The position numbers were made by a program, and so were the translations under genes. The notes beneath the pieces are model-generated. The model saw only the letters and a list, made by a program, of their open reading frames with translations. It was not told the DNA's origin and searched no databases. Positions 30,516-40,461 of a stretch of 64,000 nt of DNA are shown piece by piece (the stretch's first letter is position 1; each line of letters starts with the position of its first letter). Source of the DNA: Sphingobacterium daejeonense (lineage in GTDB: Bacteria; Bacteroidota; Bacteroidia; Sphingobacteriales; Sphingobacteriaceae); assembly GCF_901472535.1 (NCBI RefSeq), contig NZ_LR590470.1, positions 3,844,001-3,908,000 of the forward strand. Direction: 5' to 3'.

Positions 30516-32151
30516 TTAGTATCCTGGGTTTTGTTGCAGGTTTGGATTAATTGCAATCTGTTGTTGAGGAATTGGGAACAATTCTTTATTTGGATCTCCG
30601 GTAGGTTTATGATCCCACCAAGCCGCTGTTGTGAATTTTCCAAAGCGAATAAGGTCTGTTCTACGTTTACCTTCAAAGATAAACTCTCGACCACGTTCTG
30701 CTAATAGTTCATCAAGCGTCAATTTTGCTGTGGTGTATTTGTTCGCTTCCCAATCAGCAGCTGCAAACGAGCGTTTTCTTGATGAATTGATCAAGTCAAC
30801 AGCTTCTTGGTTCGCTGAGCCACCGTTTTTACGCATAATGGCTTCTGCTTTATTGAAAATTACTTCTGTCAAACGATAGATGATATAATCATTCTCTTGG
30901 TAATTATCATCTGAAAGACGTCCCGATTTGTATTTATTAAAGCGAGCACCTGAGTTTTCTTCACCTTCAGCCATAGATCCTTGTGAAGTTTTATCACCTT
31001 CACTTTCTCTACGGATGGAGTTAACAAAAACTAAAGGTTGTTTCGCATATTCTTCTGTTCCTAACACTGGAGTTTTTAGTTCCATATTTATATTGAGGAC
31101 CAAATAGAAACCAATCTTTTTTACGAAGATCTTTTGCACCAAAGGCATCGAATGCGGTAGGTATTACTACAAATGCATTCCAACCTCCATACCCAACGTC
31201 CAAGGTTTCTTTCATATAGTCATATCCCATATAGAAACCACCCCAGTCAAATGTGAAACCACCTTTTCTACTAAATTGAAATTGGAATAGAGATTCAGGA
31301 TTTGCACTGTTCGTATTACTAAAGATGGAATTGATATCGGCTGACAATTTAGGTGCACCACCAATACCACCACCAGTACCTTTGATAACATTATCAGCCG
31401 CAGCGATTGCTTGGTCCCACATTGGGGTTCCAGCCCATTTCTGAGCGTTCAGATAAAGCTCTGAAAGCATAGCATAGCCCGCAGCTTTATTTACTTGACC
31501 TATTGTTTTAGCATCTAGGGTAGGTAATTTAGGAACCTCAGCCTCCAATTCTGTTTTAATAAATTCAAAAACTTCTTTTCGAGGTTTTGTTTCTGGGTTT
31601 AAAGGTTTATCAGCTACTTCCACTGAAATCGGAATATTTCCCCAAAGATCTATAGCTCTCATATAATGATAAGCACGGAGTACCTTTAACTGGGCAATAA
31701 CTTGATTTCTTTCTTCCTCCGTCATATCAATAGCATTGATGTCCAAGGATTCGATATCTGCAATGGCACCATTGATATATCCTATACCAGTCCACATTAA
31801 ATCCCAAGAAGTTTTCCCTCTGTTTTCTGTAGCTGTCCAGGTATGGTAATGCATGCGGAAGTGGTCTCCCCCATCATAACCATGGCGTCCTTTTTGAGGC
31901 CAAGCAACCTGGTCTGCTGACAGTTCAGAATGATAATAAAAACCTGAGTTACCAGTTGGAGCCAACCATGCCTGCATATGAGTCATTGGGCGCAAGGCAG
32001 CCTGCATGACTTCCAGTTTATTCTTATAGAAACTATCTTTCTCTAAGGTGCTGTACAGATTCTCATCCAAATTGGTACAGCTGGAAAGACTTGCCGTAGC
32101 AATCATCGTTGCTACTGTAAATCGTATTGCTTTTTTATTAAATAATTTCAT
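30516..32151 (-). CDS. RagB/SusD family nutrient-binding lipoprotein (frame broken once)
   Basis: A SusD-like surface lipoprotein of about 545 residues. Signal peptide with lipobox SLSSC (Cys25), followed by NLDENLYSTLEKDSFY. TPR-type helices such as AQLKVLRAYHYMRAIDLWGNIPI and the C-terminal LLAERGREFIFEGKRRTDLIRFGKF and LFPIPQQQIAINPNLQQNPGY are diagnostic. One extra A in the run at 31073-31077 breaks the frame. It caps the SusC channel encoded 12 bp upstream and binds an oligosaccharide before import. The GH76 gene upstream suggests mannan-derived glycans. Confidence 0.93.
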
Positions 32152-32163
32152 GTTTCTTCTCCC

Positions 32164-35100
32164 TTAAAAACCAATATTAAGTCCTAAAGACCAAGATTGC
32201 GTTCTTGGATAGAACCCTCTTGAATCAATCGCACCATTAAATCCTGTATCTTGCAATTCCGGATCAATTCCTGAATACTTAGTAAATGTTGCTAAGTTTC
32301 GAACGGTTAGATACACATACATATTTCTTAAGTAATCATTCTTCATATTGAAGTTGTAACCTAAAGTCACATTGTCAATTTTCACGAACGATCCATTTTC
32401 AAGGTAATAGTCAGAGTATTGAGGATCATCTTTTAGATCAGCATGCTTTCCGAAGGCAGATTCCAAAACGTTGTTTGGCAACCATTTTTGATTTCCAAAG
32501 AACATATCCGCAGTGTTCAAGATGTCGTATTTAAATTTACCTCTCAGGAATACCGTTAAATCAAGTCCTTTGTAGCTGAATCTATTTCCTAATGATGCTT
32601 GGTATTTAGGAATACCATTACCGATATAAGTTAGGTCATCATTGTTGATTTCACTTGCTGGCGCTGTTGAACCATCCGCTTTGTAGAATAACCACTTGCC
32701 TTCTTCATCCAATCCAGCATATCGCTTACCATAGAATGAACCAACTTCACCACCTTCTTCAAGTCTTACCGCATTACCTAAGTTTCCTGGTGAAGGAAGA
32801 CCTCCAAATTCTAACCAGTTACTTTGGAAAATATCACTTGAAAGTTTAGTCAACTTATTTTTTTTGGTAGTTAGCTGTGAAATCAACTTGCCAAGTAAAG
32901 TCATCCTTAACAATCGGTGTACCTGTTAATTGAATTTCAACCCCTTTGTTTACTACTGAACCTACATTGTACCAAATACTTGATTGAACGTATGAAGGTA
33001 ACTGTGCGTTGTATTGATAAAGTAAATCTTTGGTGTTCCTTTGATAAACGTCAATCGCACCAGTTAATCTGTTGTTGAACAAGCCAAAGTCCAAACCAAT
33101 GTTTGTTTCTGCTTTTTGCTCCCATTTCAAATCAGGGTTCGGGTTTGTATTCACACCATATGTTTGGTAATAAACACCATCTTGAGGATAAACACCACCT
33201 GTTCCCAATGTAATTAATGATAGGTAGTTAGGGATACCCTGGTTACCAGTAACACCGTAACCCACACGAAGTTTTAAATCATTGACAACTTCTTTATTGG
33301 TGAAGAAGTCTTCATTGGTGATGGTCCAACCTGCAGAAACCGCTGGGAAGTTACCCCATTTGTTATTAGCCCCAAACCTTGATGAACCCTCACGACGTAA
33401 AATCGCTGTCAAAAAGTATTTGTCAGCATAGTTATAATTTACACGTCCAAAAAATGCAACTAATGTATTATCATCTTTAAATGAGTTCAACCCTGGTCTA
33501 GGTAATTTATCATTGGTGATTGCCGTACCTGATCCAAAATTCCAATCCAAAAATCCATCAGTGGTAAAACCACTATTTGACATATCAAAATATTCTAAGG
33601 TTGAGTATTGATAACTATACCCTAGTAATCCTGTAATCGTATGGTTGTCATTAAAAGTTTTGTTGTAGTCAATGGTACTTTCAAAAGTCTTGGTCCAGCT
33701 CAGTTCATTTCTTTTGTAGGCATATCCTGTACCTTGATAATTTGATTCAGGTCTTTGATCCCAATCTAACCTTGAACGGTATTGACGGCCATTCCAGTTA
33801 TCACGTACGTAGGAACCGAACGCTGAAACGCTTAATTCATCGATGATTTGATATTTCAAACGTGCATCACCGGAGAAAGTCTGTTGATTTCTATCATCCA
33901 AGCGGTAAGCAAAACGACTGATTGGATTGTAGTTGTTAAATTCTTGAGTTTGGTAGTAGGTTCCATCAGGATTCATGATTGGAGCCGTTGGATTTCTTTG
34001 AACTGCTTGCTCAAAATCCGGAACGTTCTCACTATCATCCGCTTTTTTACCACCTAATAAATTTGCCTTATTAAAGTTTGCAGCAATGTTTGCTGACATG
34101 GTCAATTTATCATTGAAACCAGTTTGTGTAAAATTAATACGACCACCAAATTGATCTCTGCCGTTTTCTTTAGCTATACCTTTTGCTTGTTCATAATTAA
34201 AGGAAGCACGGTAGGTCGAGTTTTCTCCACCACCACTTGCAATAAAATTATGGAAGTGAGAGAAATTATCTTTATTGATTAGTTCATCATACAAATCTGT
34301 TGTTGCTCCAAGATCCAATTTAGGTCTGTTCATTCCTTGGACAACCTTTTCACGGAATTGTGCAGCATCCAACATTGTTGGCCTTCTATTTACAATCTCT
34401 GTTTGGCCATAGGTTAAATATTCAAACTGTGGTTTTCCGGCTTTTCCTTTTTTGGTAGTTACCAAAATTACACCACCATTACCACGGGTACCATAAATAG
34501 CTGCTGCAGAACCATCCTTCAATACATCAATCGATTCGATATCACCTTGTTTGATTAGATCTAGGCTACCACCTGGTATACCATCGATTACGACCAAAGG
34601 ACTATTAGTTCCTTTTAAAGAAGCCATACCACGCAATTGGATATTAGTTCCAGAGTTTGGGTTACTACCTTGAGCCCTGGTGATATTCAAACCAGCCACT
34701 TTACCTTGAACTAATTCCATTGGGTTTCTCATTCCCCCACGGTTGAAATCTTTTTCTTTTACGGAAGCTACTGCAGAAGTAATTTCTTTACGCTTTTGCG
34801 TACCGTATCCTACAACTACGACCTCATCAAGTGATTCTGAATCGGGTGTCAAAACCACATTAGCTGTTGCTGAAGTTACCGGGAATTCTTGTGCTGTAAA
34901 ACCGATGAAACTCACTTGTAGCACGTCCCCATTTTCGGCAGCAATGCTGAAGTTACCAGCATCGTCGGTTTGTGCTGCTGCATCTTTTCCTTTTACACGA
35001 ATGGTTACTCCGGAAAGAGCTTCTCCAGTAGCACCATTTTTCACCGTCCCCGTAACTGTTTGCTGAAACTCAACCCTCTCAATTGACGTCTCTTCAGAGT

Positions 35101-35209
35101 AAGGTACCGAAGCAGCATATCCATAGCTGCAAGCCATCAGAGCAAAGCATAAAATACTCCCTCTGACAAAGCCTTTCCGATACATTTTTGAACTGTAAAT
35201 GTTTGGCAT
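32164..35209 (-). CDS. SusC/RagA TonB-dependent outer-membrane transporter (frame broken once)
   Basis: About 1015 residues. After a signal peptide come a CarboxypepD_reg-like domain (VTGTVKNGATGEALSGVTIRV), the SusC TonB box region DEVVVVGYGTQKRKE, the plug (GIPGGSLDLIKQGDIESIDVLKDGSAAAIYGTRGNGGVI) and the beta-barrel ending SWSLGLNIGF. The start at 35209 (MPNIYSSKMYRKGF) or 35185 (MYRKGF) is possible; upstream codons to 35317 do not look translated. An extra A in the run at 32857-32864 breaks the frame. It imports glycans bound by the SusD partner. Confidence 0.93.
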
Positions 35210-35465
35210 GTTAATTAACGTTAATGAATAAATAATTTTAAAAGGTCTATAAACTAATATTTTACAATAAAACGTTTTAGCGAGATGTGAAAACAGAATT
35301 ATTCTGCAATAACACAAATAACATAACGAAAATTTAAAGCAAATATTATCCCGTTTACAACTAGATTGATGTAAATTAGAAAAAATATGTTAAAAAACTT
35401 TAGCTGAGTGAGAAAGTTTAGTAAAAATTATTAGAAGTGTAGCTAAAACAATTAAGCTAATTGCG
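35210..35465. other. leader region of susC
   Basis: A very A+T-rich 256-bp gap between GH76 and susC on the same strand. On the minus strand TAATATTTG lies near 35345 and is one base off a -7 box, so susC may have its own promoter. No hairpin stands out. Confidence 0.4.
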
Positions 35466-36644
35466 TTACAAAACCGAAGCTATTCTAGCATACATCTCAA
35501 CCATAGCAAGCTGATCTAGTAACCATTTCTTCTTAGTCTCTTTTTGACCAGACCAGTCCTTTTGAAATAGACCATGATCATCTCTTAAATCCGTCCACGC
35601 ATAGTTCAGATTATCAATGAAATTATTAAGATAAAGTGGATTTTTGTCAACATGAAATAGCTCCACATATCCCCGTAACATCACTGCTATAAACCATGCA
35701 TCTGAATTCTTCAGCAACTTGAAATCTTTAGATGAATTTTCAGAAGAATGAAAGAAATAATTATATCCTGATGCAGCAATAGCTAGCGCATCATTTAGGT
35801 ATTTTTGCTCATTAGTAATTTTATGCAGCAAAACTGCAGATTGTAACATTTGACCCGAGTTATAAGGAAACTTTGTTTTGTTAACCTTTCCAGATAAACT
35901 GATATTATCGTAATACAGATGATCTTCTTTGTCTTCCAAATTTTCCTTCGTCCATTGGTAAAGAGAAATAGCTTTGTCCAAATATTCTTTTTTGTTGGTC
36001 GCTTGGTAGAGCTTCAATAGATAAACTACTGCAGGAGCATTGGAACAAGTATTTTTGGATTCTTTTTTCTGTTCACACCAATAGATGCCACCACCTAATT
36101 TATCATCCATACCACTTTCTACAAATTTCCATATCTCTTCGGATTTTGCTAAGAAGGAATTGTCTTTGGTATTTAGATAAAGATCTGCGAAATCTATACC
36201 TAACCAAACATTATCATCATAAAAGCGATCAGATTGCGGAGCCGAACTTACATAGGAAGCATATCCGTATGGAGATCTTTTATCGTAATAATGTTGGAGG
36301 CCAGGCAATACAGTAGACCTAATATCTTTCAAAATAGATTTATCCTTGTTGATTTCGTACCGTGCAACCTGGGCAGATAATGAACCTGAGAATGGCCATA
36401 GGTATGAATAAGCATTTCCTTTTGAAGCTTGTTCTGGCCCCGCTAAATAACTGGCTTTGTAACTTTCATCATAGGGATAATTCTCACGTAGCAACTTCTC
36501 TCCCTTGATTCCAAAATGTTTATAGATGGAATCCAATGTTATTTTTGCCTTGTCAGCAAATCCTTTCTCGGATTTTAGTGATTGGGAAAATAACTGAGTT
36601 GTACATAAAATACAAAAGAATATAAAGATGAAAAGTCTTTTCAT
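35466..36644 (-). CDS. GH76 family alpha-1,6-mannanase-like glycoside hydrolase
   Basis: A secreted protein of 392 residues with signal peptide (MKRLFIFIFFCILCTTQLFSQ). The start ATG at 36644 is preferred over a GTG two codons earlier. The alpha/alpha-barrel family GH76 is indicated by the SDRFYDDNVWLGIDF motif, whose Asp pair (about 143-144) is catalytic, by GGGIYWCEQKK, by YYDNISLSGKVNKTKFPYNSGQML and by the late RDDHGLFQKDWSG. GH76 enzymes cut alpha-1,6-mannan backbones, as in yeast mannan. It lies upstream of susC-susD on the same strand and so probably forms a small polysaccharide utilisation locus. Confidence 0.86.
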   Translation of the reverse strand: MKRLFIFIFFCILCTTQLFSQSLKSEKGFADKAKITLDSIYKHFGIKGEKLLRENYPYDESYKASYLAGPEQASKGNAYSYLWPFSGSLSAQVARYEINKDKSILKDIRSTVLPGLQHYYDKRSPYGYASYVSSAPQSDRFYDDNVWLGIDFADLYLNTKDNSFLAKSEEIWKFVESGMDDKLGGGIYWCEQKKESKNTCSNAPAVVYLLKLYQATNKKEYLDKAISLYQWTKENLEDKEDHLYYDNISLSGKVNKTKFPYNSGQMLQSAVLLHKITNEQKYLNDALAIAASGYNYFFHSSENSSKDFKLLKNSDAWFIAVMLRGYVELFHVDKNPLYLNNFIDNLNYAWTDLRDDHGLFQKDWSGQKETKKKWLLDQLAMVEMYARIASVL

Positions 36645-36725
36645 GATCACGGTTTTTTGATAATTATAAAAGGAACAGGGTTCCAGCAGGTTGACAGAAC
36701 CTAGGATGGTTCTTATTATTAAAAT

Positions 36726-36753
36726 CCATTGAATAAAATAATTTATTCAATGG
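36726..36753 (-). terminator. terminator of the GMC operon
   Basis: CCATTGAATAAA and TTTATTCAATGG form a perfect 12-bp stem with a four-base loop. On the minus strand ATTTT follows. It lies 15 bp after the GMC dehydrogenase stop. Confidence 0.75.
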
Positions 36754-36767
36754 ACTATTATTTCATA

Positions 36768-38483
36768 TTAAATATTTCCTTTTTTCAGCTCATTTACAGC
36801 ATGGTCTACAGCTCTTGCCGAGAATGCCATATAGGTCAAAGAAGGATTTTGAGTTGATGTGGATGTCATACTTGCTCCATCCGTCACGAAAACATTAGGA
36901 CATGCATGAATTTGATTCCAACTATTCAGAACCGAGGTTTTTGGGTCCAGTCCCATTCTTGCCCCTCCCATTTCATGGATATCCAATCCAGGAGCTTGAG
37001 AGCTTTCATTTCGACGGATATTTTTGAATCCAGCCTGTGTGAACATCTCTTCCATAGTATCCAGATAGTCCTTTTTCATCTTGGCATCATTGTCGTCATA
37101 ATCCACCGAAATCTTTAATAGAGGTATGCCCCATTCATCTTTTTGAGTGGCATCAAGAGCAACAAAATTTGACTCCTTAGGAATTGTTTCTCCCATCATG
37201 TGCGAGCCTACGCCCCAATTTCCAAATTTTGGAGATAGAATAGAATTTTTAAGATCCTCCCCTAAGCCAGATTCATCTGCCCACGAAGAACGATAAGCGC
37301 CGAACCCAGCTGCATAACCTCTCAAGAAATCGGTCTCTTGTTTATGAAGATTTCTAAATCTTGGAATATAGCCTCCTCCGGCAGGATTTCTACCATCGGT
37401 TTTATAATCCAAGAAGCCTTCGTACTCAGCACTTATCCTTGCGCTATAATTGTGGAAAGCAACATATTTACCCAAGGTGCCAGAATCATTTCCTAGCCCA
37501 TTTTGAAACCTATTGGACTTAGAATTCAAAAGAATTAAGGTAGAATTCAATGCTGCAGCATTAATAAAGATAACCTTAGCATAGAAATCAATTTCTTCTT
37601 TAGTTTCCCTGTCAATTACTTTCACACCCACTGCTTTCCCTTTGTTTTCATCATATAAAACTGAATGAACAACAGAATTCGGTCTCATCGTTAGATTCCC
37701 GGTTTTTGCTGCCCATGGCAAAGTTGAGGCATTGGAACTGAAATATCCCCCAAACGGACAACCTCTCTGGCACAACGTTCTGTTTTGACATTGAACCCTT
37801 CCTTGATCTAAGTGGATTTGATTGGGTTTTGAAAGATGTGCACATCTCGCCGAGATAACTTTCCGCCCCGGGAATTTAGTTTCCACTTGTTCTTTAAAAT
37901 ATTTCTCGACAATATTCAAAGGGTATCCAGGCAAAAATTCTCCGTCAGGTAACTCAGGCAGACCATCTTTATTGCCTGATATTCCAGCGAAACGTTCAAC
38001 GTGATCATACCACGGTTTGATATCTTTATATCGGATGGGCCAATCGACTGCAAACCCATCGCGCGCAGGTCCTTCAAAATCAAAATCCGACCAGCGTTGT
38101 GTCTGTCTTGCCCACAATAATGACTTACCACCAACCTGATAGCCTCTGATCCAATCAAATGGTTTTTCTTGCACATAAGGATGTTCTTTATCCTTCACAA
38201 AAAAATGTGCCGCATCTTCATGGAAAGCATAACACCTGTTTACAATAGGATTTTCTTGCTTTACAGCATAGGGCAATTCATTGCGATGTTCAAATTCCCA
38301 AGGATAAAGATTGGTGGTGGGATAATCTTTGATATGTTTTACATCTCTACCTCGTTCAAGAACGAGCGTTTGTAATCCTTTTTCACAGAGTTCTTTTGCA
38401 GACCAGCCTCCAGAAATTCCTGAGCCAATGACAATGGCATCATACGTGCGATTTTTCTCAGAATCAATATTCAAATTTGCCAT
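36768..38483 (-). CDS. GMC family oxidoreductase (sugar/glycoside dehydrogenase)
   Basis: An intact 571-residue FAD-dependent GMC dehydrogenase. The FAD-binding GSGISGGW is at 20-27, VGGKSLLWARQTQRW follows near 120, a cysteine-rich RTLCQRGCPFGGY lies in the middle, and the C-terminal HEMGGARMG and NPSLTYMAFSARAVDHA carry the active-site His/Asn region. There is no signal peptide. Its start overlaps the stop of the small-subunit gene by one base (TAATG). This pairing is known for gluconate 2-dehydrogenase and glucoside 3-dehydrogenase types; a periplasmic sugar C3- or C2-oxidation is likely. The exact substrate is not readable. Confidence 0.9.
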   Translation of the reverse strand: MANLNIDSEKNRTYDAIVIGSGISGGWSAKELCEKGLQTLVLERGRDVKHIKDYPTTNLYPWEFEHRNELPYAVKQENPIVNRCYAFHEDAAHFFVKDKEHPYVQEKPFDWIRGYQVGGKSLLWARQTQRWSDFDFEGPARDGFAVDWPIRYKDIKPWYDHVERFAGISGNKDGLPELPDGEFLPGYPLNIVEKYFKEQVETKFPGRKVISARCAHLSKPNQIHLDQGRVQCQNRTLCQRGCPFGGYFSSNASTLPWAAKTGNLTMRPNSVVHSVLYDENKGKAVGVKVIDRETKEEIDFYAKVIFINAAALNSTLILLNSKSNRFQNGLGNDSGTLGKYVAFHNYSARISAEYEGFLDYKTDGRNPAGGGYIPRFRNLHKQETDFLRGYAAGFGAYRSSWADESGLGEDLKNSILSPKFGNWGVGSHMMGETIPKESNFVALDATQKDEWGIPLLKISVDYDDNDAKMKKDYLDTMEEMFTQAGFKNIRRNESSQAPGLDIHEMGGARMGLDPKTSVLNSWNQIHACPNVFVTDGASMTSTSTQNPSLTYMAFSARAVDHAVNELKKGNI

Positions 38484-38962
38484 TATCCATCTATCTTAAA
38501 AGCACCATTGTATCTTCCTGGCACTAATTCATAAACTAATTTATTCTTCATGACATATTCAGAGTTTTTATAGCCCTGAATTGTTCTTCTTTTCAGAATA
38601 TTAAAGAAAACATCATCTTGAGGAAGAGCCTTCAAATAAGCAATTTGTTCCGCGGCAGATTTTCCTTTTATTTTTTCGGCCGTCTTGAGGCCCTCTAGAA
38701 ATTTCTTCTGATCTTCTGGACTTGTGCAATCATCCAGCATTTTCATCACAAATAAGTGCAGGTTCAGGTCCTTTGCACCAGAACTATCAGTTTTGGGAAT
38801 GATAGTTTCGACAAGTTCAAACAAGAAAAGTTCATCATCTGAATCAAGTTTAACGTTGTTTAATTGTATACTGGGTGCTTTTGAACTAAAATCGCAGGAA
38901 GTAGCAATCATCATACCGCCCGCGATTATAAACATTTGCTTTAAAGCTGTCCGTCTGTCCAT
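38483..38962 (-). CDS. gluconate 2-dehydrogenase subunit 3 family protein, Tat lipoprotein
   Basis: A 159-residue small subunit. The N-terminus MDRRTALKQMFIIAGG is a twin-arginine signal, and IATSC (Cys23) forms a lipobox. The body matches the gluconate 2-dehydrogenase subunit 3 family (FLFELVETIIPKTDSSGAKDLNLHLFV, FFNILKRRTIQGY). The GMC partner downstream has no export signal, so the folded complex is probably carried to the periplasm by this subunit. The two genes overlap by one base. Confidence 0.88.
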   Translation of the reverse strand: MDRRTALKQMFIIAGGMMIATSCDFSSKAPSIQLNNVKLDSDDELFLFELVETIIPKTDSSGAKDLNLHLFVMKMLDDCTSPEDQKKFLEGLKTAEKIKGKSAAEQIAYLKALPQDDVFFNILKRRTIQGYKNSEYVMKNKLVYELVPGRYNGAFKIDG

Positions 38963-39013
38963 AGGTTTATAATCTAGTTTCCTAAATTACAAATTTAACA
39001 GATAGATATTAGC

Positions 39014-39673
39014 TTAATTCATAGAAAGCAACGATTTTTTTACTTCTGCTAAATCGTTTAAAACTTGGTCAGCATGCGTCAACCTCTTCTTTTCTACTTC
39101 TTGCTTGGTTACTGCAATACAATATAGACCTGCCTCCTTTGCCGCCGTACAGCCCGTACTCGTATCTTCAATCACTACGATTTCTTCCTTCGGAATCATC
39201 AATTTATTCACCGCCAACAAATAAGGCTCAGGATTTGGCTTTGGTTTTTCTACAAGTTCACGAGTAACAAAAAACTTAAAATATTTCAATAGTTTATGTT
39301 CGCCCAACACAGTTTCAACAGTAGATTGAAAACTTGATGTCACTAACCCAAGTTCTTTTCCAGAATCTTTTACCGCATCAAGGATTTCCTTTGCATGTGG
39401 CATCAAACGGATATTCCGCATATTCGCTTTGGCATATCTTGAACGAGTAGCAAACCACATATCTTCCTCATCAACATTCAACTTATAGTCATTATTCAGC
39501 ATCTGAACGTTTCTACTTAGGGTATGTCCAGCAAAATTAGATATCCATTCATCGAAATCAATCTTTAGTCCGTAATCATTTTCTAAAATCGGTGCCCAAT
39601 TACTGAAATAAAAATATTCAGAATCAATTAATGTTCCATCCAAATCAAATAGAACTGCATTTACATTATTCAT
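39014..39673 (-). CDS. HAD hydrolase, beta-phosphoglucomutase-like
   Basis: A 219-residue HAD protein with all four motifs: I FDLDGTLIDSE (about 9-19), II VTSS (about 111), III KPKPNPEPY and IV VIEDTSTG. The helical cap between I and II is of the subfamily I type found in beta-phosphoglucomutase and sugar phosphatases. A sugar-phosphate phosphatase or mutase role is likely, but the substrate is not defined. It lies 51 bp upstream of the GMC pair and may be co-transcribed with it. Confidence 0.85.
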   Translation of the reverse strand: MNNVNAVLFDLDGTLIDSEYFYFSNWAPILENDYGLKIDFDEWISNFAGHTLSRNVQMLNNDYKLNVDEEDMWFATRSRYAKANMRNIRLMPHAKEILDAVKDSGKELGLVTSSFQSTVETVLGEHKLLKYFKFFVTRELVEKPKPNPEPYLLAVNKLMIPKEEIVVIEDTSTGCTAAKEAGLYCIAVTKQEVEKKRLTHADQVLNDLAEVKKSLLSMN

Positions 39674-39775
39674 AATGCAAAATTAACCATATTAATATTA
39701 AGCCTATGTTAAATCCAAAATACTTAACATCCGCTGACAGAACTTGTAATTTCATTGTGGTTTATTTGCCATAAC

Positions 39776-39806
39776 TTGATATACAATGGCTCTTTTCTTA
39801 AGTTTG
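39776..39806 (+). promoter_or_regulatory. promoter of the FAH-M23-bcp operon
   Basis: TTG (39776-39778), a 20-bp spacer and TAAGTTTG (39799-39806) match the Bacteroidota -33/-7 consensus exactly. A leader of about 37 bases to the ATG at 39849 is implied. Confidence 0.7.
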
Positions 39807-39848
39807 CTATGCTCATAAAATTGCTGTGAGCACAAAAACTCAATATTT

Positions 39849-40460
39849 ATGAAAATAATTGCTGTAGGCAGAAATTATATTGACCACGCCAAGGAACTAA
39901 ACAACCCTGTACCAGAAAAACCTGTTATCTTTTTAAAACCAGACACTGCGGTTTTAAAAGACAATAAAGACTTCTATTATCCGGAATTCAGTAAAGATAT
40001 TCACTATGAAGTAGAGGTGGTATTAAGAATTTGTAATGAAGGTAAACATGTTTCTAAAAAATTCGCTCACAAGTATTATGATTCCATCGGATTAGGAATT
40101 GATTTTACGGCAAGGGACCTCCAATCGGATCTTAAATCGAAAGGCTTGCCTTGGGAATTGGCAAAAGCATTTGACCACTCTGCTATAGTCAGCAATATGA
40201 TTTTCAAAGAAGAATTTGATGATCTACAAAACTTAAACTTTTCATTACAAAAAAATAATGAAACAGTTCAAATAGGGAATACAAAAGACATGATTTTTGA
40301 TTTTGACAGCTTAATCACCTTTGTTTCACAGTACATAACATTGAGAAAGGGTGACCTGATCTTTACAGGTACACCAGCAGGTGTCGGACCCGTAAAAATC
40401 GGGGATAAATTGGAAGGATTTTTGGAGGAAAAATCCATGTTTACTTGCCAAATAAAATAA
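39849..40460 (+). CDS. fumarylacetoacetate hydrolase family protein
   Basis: A compact 203-residue FAH-fold protein. MKIIAVGRNYIDHAKELNNPVPEKPVIFLKP is the typical start; metal ligands lie in HYEVEVVLRI (two Glu) and GIDFTARDLQ (Asp), and FTGTPAGVGPVKIGD closes the fold. Members act as acylpyruvate hydrolases or oxaloacetate decarboxylases. One base separates it from the M23 gene, so the two are co-transcribed. The exact reaction is uncertain. Confidence 0.9.
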   Translation: MKIIAVGRNYIDHAKELNNPVPEKPVIFLKPDTAVLKDNKDFYYPEFSKDIHYEVEVVLRICNEGKHVSKKFAHKYYDSIGLGIDFTARDLQSDLKSKGLPWELAKAFDHSAIVSNMIFKEEFDDLQNLNFSLQKNNETVQIGNTKDMIFDFDSLITFVSQYITLRKGDLIFTGTPAGVGPVKIGDKLEGFLEEKSMFTCQIK

Positions 40461-40461
40461 A

